Shown here: piece by piece, positions 60,993-64,000 of the stretch
How the letters are laid out: each line of letters starts with the position of its first letter
Position numbering within the stretch: position 1 is the stretch's first letter
NCBI RefSeq assembly: GCF_965363235.1
Contig: NC_134838.1
Coordinates: forward strand, 7,259,001-7,323,000
Direction: 5' to 3'
Origin: Mytilus galloprovincialis
Lineage: Eukaryota > Mollusca > Bivalvia > Mytilida > Mytilidae
DNA length: 64,000 nucleotides
Position numbers and translations under genes: made by a program
Notes under the pieces: generated by a model
Told to the model about the DNA's origin: nothing
Database searches by the model: none
The model's input: the letters and a program-made list of their open reading frames with translations, nothing else

Positions 60993-61450
60993 TGCCCGCG
61001 TCACACTGTCCCGATTTTTATATACGATGGACACCCGAATGCGAAAATTGTAAGTTCGTACGAAGTTGGTCCCGATCTCGTTAAAATACCAAAAAGTGAC
61101 CGAAACAAGTACGATGAATAACGAAGTTTATACGATGGTGCCGACATTATATACGATAGCAAAAGATGGACATATGAAGGTTAACCGAAGACGGGTATTT
61201 AAGCTTCATATCTCAGCCGAAGCCTACACGATGGATCACGAAGGCTACACGATGGATTACGAAGGCTACAGGATGGAATACGATGATGGCGCGAGGGCCA
61301 TACGATGTCTAAAAGATGTCTAGAAAAAGTGGCCGATGGTTAAAGATGGCACTACGAATAGCCCGATCTGGATACGATCAGTCCCGATTTTGAAAATTTT
61401 CATAATCGTGTTGCAAACGGCATAAAAATCGGGACAGTGTGACGCGAGCA
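60993..61450. mobile_element. 458-bp MITE with TTA target duplication (PIF/Harbinger-like)
   Basis: Terminal inverted repeats of about 28 bp starting TG(C)CCGCGTCACACTGTCCC (one mismatch between ends), flanked by TTA on both sides. The interior contains a short cgaaggctacacgatgga repeat that creates an 85-codon open frame with YTMDHEG-like repeats, which is not a gene. Confidence 0.85.
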
Positions 61451-62351
61451 TTAAGATGACACCTGCGGCTTTTGTTATAACTGAAATTGTATTGAGTTGT
61501 CTTCCTTTAATAACACTGAGTAATCAAAATTGTTTTTCAAGTGCAACTGTTCATCCTATTAGAATAACAATATAATCAATACACAACCAAGTCATTTCTT
61601 ACCATAACAGTGAACTATATTTTTTTTTCTTACAGTAATAATTTTACTGAAATAAACCGAAACTAACTAACTTGGCTTGGCTAATGAGGCTATACCTACA
61701 TTTGTGTTAGATTTTGCCAAATCCTAGAACTTTAACAAGGAATTCGGCATATGCAATTCTTTTTCTCCAATTATTATGTTCACCATTTAAGAACAGGAAT
61801 ACGAAAAACGTTTACTGCAAATCTACTTTGCTAAATAATGTTCGTCAACTTTCGGTTTACCATTTTTGGCAACTTTGCTTCCAGGGGTGCGCTTTTTCAA
61901 ACATACGCAGTACTTTCATTTTGGAGCATCATGAAACCATGCACTTCCATCGTCTATTTACATTTTAACAATGGTTTTACTTGAGATAAGATATAAAAAA
62001 ATAATTGTAGAAAATAAAAAACATAAATTAGGTATAAGAAATAGAAAATTTAAAGCAAAGAAAGTATCCATTAATCATACTTTGAAAAAAGCACACCCCT
62101 TAGTTCGATATAACTATGAACCAAAACTATCACTGTAAAAAGCAACAACTTACCATAACACAATTTAATTTTAATTTGTTTTATTGTTATGTTATGTTTT
62201 GTTATTTTATGTTATCTATAACTTCTGAAACCTTTGTCAAAAAAAAAAAAGAAAAAAAGAATTATGATACAATTGGTGCAATTGAAATCGTGGGGGAATC
62301 TAAAATGGTAACACAGTACCGATATTTATAAAAGGCATGAAGATGGCAGTC
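61451..62351. other. Upstream of the iRhom 5' exon, unassigned
   Basis: No exon, promoter or repeat could be supported. Poly-A/T tracts only. Confidence 0.35.
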
Positions 62352-62928
62352 AGGATTCTACTTCGTCAAAATGATCTCCCCATTACGCCAGTTCATTTTC
62401 ACAATTGTAGAAATGGAAGCCATTGTAGGGACAATTTTGCTCTTGAAAACCAAAAATTTATCTAAATAGCACCATTACGATCCTTACATGTCAGTTGTAT
62501 TTCAAAAGGCGAATGTATCTACTAGCTAATGATCATCATTTAATAATCTTGTCTGCATTGATTCAATTTAAAACTATTGTCTGATCGGTTGTCAGGTGGA
62601 ATTTTCGAAAATTTTTAAAAATTAAAAAAAAAATCTATAAATTAAATATTTCGTGGAAGGGCAGACTAAAAATTTTCAGTGTTTGGAGATTATAAACCCT
62701 AATTATAACACACACAAAATTATATTTTTTTCGATGATATGCATTTTCATCATCCAACTTAAAAGACTGTCGTCAAGTACTTTTAGTAAAAAAAATAGCT
62801 ATTCGAACACACCTACTCTGTTTTGGTGATTCATTAGATAGGTATTTCACTTGACCCATATATTTCATCTTTTCGTACTGTAATTTTGTTATGTTATAAA
62901 GTCAACCTGTAGCTTTGATATTATACAA

Positions 62929-63064
62929 ATATAGCCTTTGTATGAGGTCGATACATGGATATATTGACCTGAAAGAAGTATATTGACTGAGGACGAAGTC
63001 CGAGGTCGATATACTTCTTTGGGTCGATATATCCTGTATTGACCTCATACAAAGGCTACATTAG
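62929..63064. repeat. Long imperfect hairpin inside element A copy 2
   Basis: tagcctttgtatgaggtcga at 62932 pairs with tgacctcatacaaaggcta ending near 63059; further pairing continues inward (gatatattgacc / gggtcgatatatc; agaagtatattgac / gtcgatatacttct). It forms one end of the ~545-bp insertion absent from copy 1. Confidence 0.7.
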
Positions 63065-63706
63065 TTATATTATTAATTTCCGACCATATTTGTATCAAAA
63101 TAGTCATTTAGGTTTGTTGGAATTATATAGATATAACACTATCTCCTTGACAATAACAACATATTAGTTGTTGTTTCATTTACTCTTTTTTTTGGACAGC
63201 TTATGTATTTGAAGATTTTTTTTCTTCAAATAATCGATCACAGATATCATGTGTTTCAAAACGTTAAACAATATCCTGAAATTCATTACATGACGTCACA
63301 AAATATATTGGTTTTTAGATATTCTAAAAATAACCGTGCAATATGCTTTTTGCCGGTCAATATGCTTTTTGCTATCCGCCGTTTTCTCTCTACCTTCAAA
63401 AATATAGTTTAACATGTGACTATCCCTAAACGAATGAAATTTGTTAAAATATACGAATTAATAATATATTAAAATATGATAGAATCTGAAGCGAGATGAT
63501 ATATCAAACACTCTTGTTTTGTACGTTTTATTGACAAAATATACACCTCAAACACGCCCTTACTTAAAAAGGTGCACTCGATTTTCTCTTTTCGATACAA
63601 TTGTTACCCATTTTGGGGAATTTTTTCTTGGGTCACATAATTGAAGGGCAGACACGAAAATTACTGCACTAATAGATTGATATGTTCTCCGTCCGTGGTA
63701 ATTAAC

Positions 63707-63728
63707 AAAAAAAAAAAAAAAAAAAAAA
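63707..63728. repeat. Poly-A tract
   Basis: About 20 consecutive A residues within element A copy 2. Confidence 0.9.
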
Positions 63729-64000
63729 TCGGAGGTTATGCATTTTCTACATCCAACTTGATAGATACCCATGTCGTCGACTTGATATCTAATTGTTCTG
63801 CATTACTATGCAATAGATAAATTGAAAACTTATGCAAATGGTGTTTTTGAAATAAAACACTTCGTAATTGAGAAGAAGATTGTCGTTTTATTTGTTTCTA
63901 TTAACTTTTAAAAATTTTGTTACTATAAACATTACAGTAAGCATTTATCGCCTTCTCTAACAAAGAGCTTCGACTCTTTTGTTCCATTTCAACTGGGTTT

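Larger units (their letters stand above)
62352..64000 (-). mobile_element. Element A, copy 2 (inverted), runs off the window end
   Basis: Reverse complement of 43255-41170: cagtcaggattctacttcg, ctccccattacgccagttc, gaagggcagactaaaa, aacacgcccttacttaaa, catttcaactgggttt. It lacks the pearl-like insertion (empty site near 63868-63892) but has its own insertion at about 62925-63470. Confidence 0.75.

Noticed and set aside
61066-61323. 85-codon open frame with YTMD-EGY repeats
   Set aside because: Lies entirely within a MITE with clean inverted ends.
1-64000. Retrovirus, LTR element, Polinton or other capsid-bearing element
   Set aside because: No gag, protease, integrase, envelope or capsid signature and no LTR pair was recognised.

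Overview
The window is eukaryotic genomic DNA, AT-rich and full of short interspersed repeats. The repeat vocabulary (tracts such as 'gatgtggtatgattgccaatgagacaa', cut here to the recognisable phrase 'attgccaatgagaca', and BIV160/pearl-like tandem elements ending in gacagacggacgga) points to a bivalve mollusc, most likely a marine mussel (Mytilus or close kin). That is inference from recalled repeat families, not from a search.

Three protein-coding genes can be assembled exon by exon with consistent reading frames. (1) 2896-5586 (+): a five-exon, 363-aa BTB/POZ protein with an acidic Ser-rich N-terminus and a C-terminal heptad repeat made by a 21-bp minisatellite. (2) 6670-28661 (+): an eleven-exon, 491-aa secreted pancreatic-type lipase with signal peptide, Ser-Asp-His triad, full-length lid and PLAT domain. 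(3) 59982-35779 (-): a fifteen-exon inactive rhomboid (iRhom/RHBDF family), 734 aa, GPAG in place of the catalytic GxSG, including a 21-bp microexon and one GC-AG intron.

Everything else is intronic or intergenic and is dominated by repeats: three large minisatellites (24 bp at ~450-1408, 21 bp in the BTB coding exon, 25 bp at ~26733-27587), five tandem-core pearl-like/Helentron-like elements (1783-2448, 8372-9315, 11230-13020, 39521-40672, 41290-42266), a 5.8-kb element with terminal inverted repeats and subterminal palindrome arrays (16862-22661) that holds a decayed CR1/L2-like LINE and tandem 370-bp repeats, several MITEs with recognisable target duplications (48590-49053, 60112-60890, 60993-61450), tRNA-derived SINEs, and two inverted copies of one element (41170-43255 and 62352-64000), one carrying a pearl-like insertion and the other preserving the empty site.

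The three genes have unrelated functions and no operon-like relation; BTB and lipase lie head-to-tail about 1.1 kb apart, while the iRhom gene converges on the lipase gene from the right. Two introns, one in the lipase gene and one in the iRhom gene, contain tandem partial copies of the neighbouring exon plus its splice donor; this is the most unusual pattern found. No retrovirus, LTR element, Polinton, toxin gene, CRISPR array, rRNA or functional tRNA gene was recognised.
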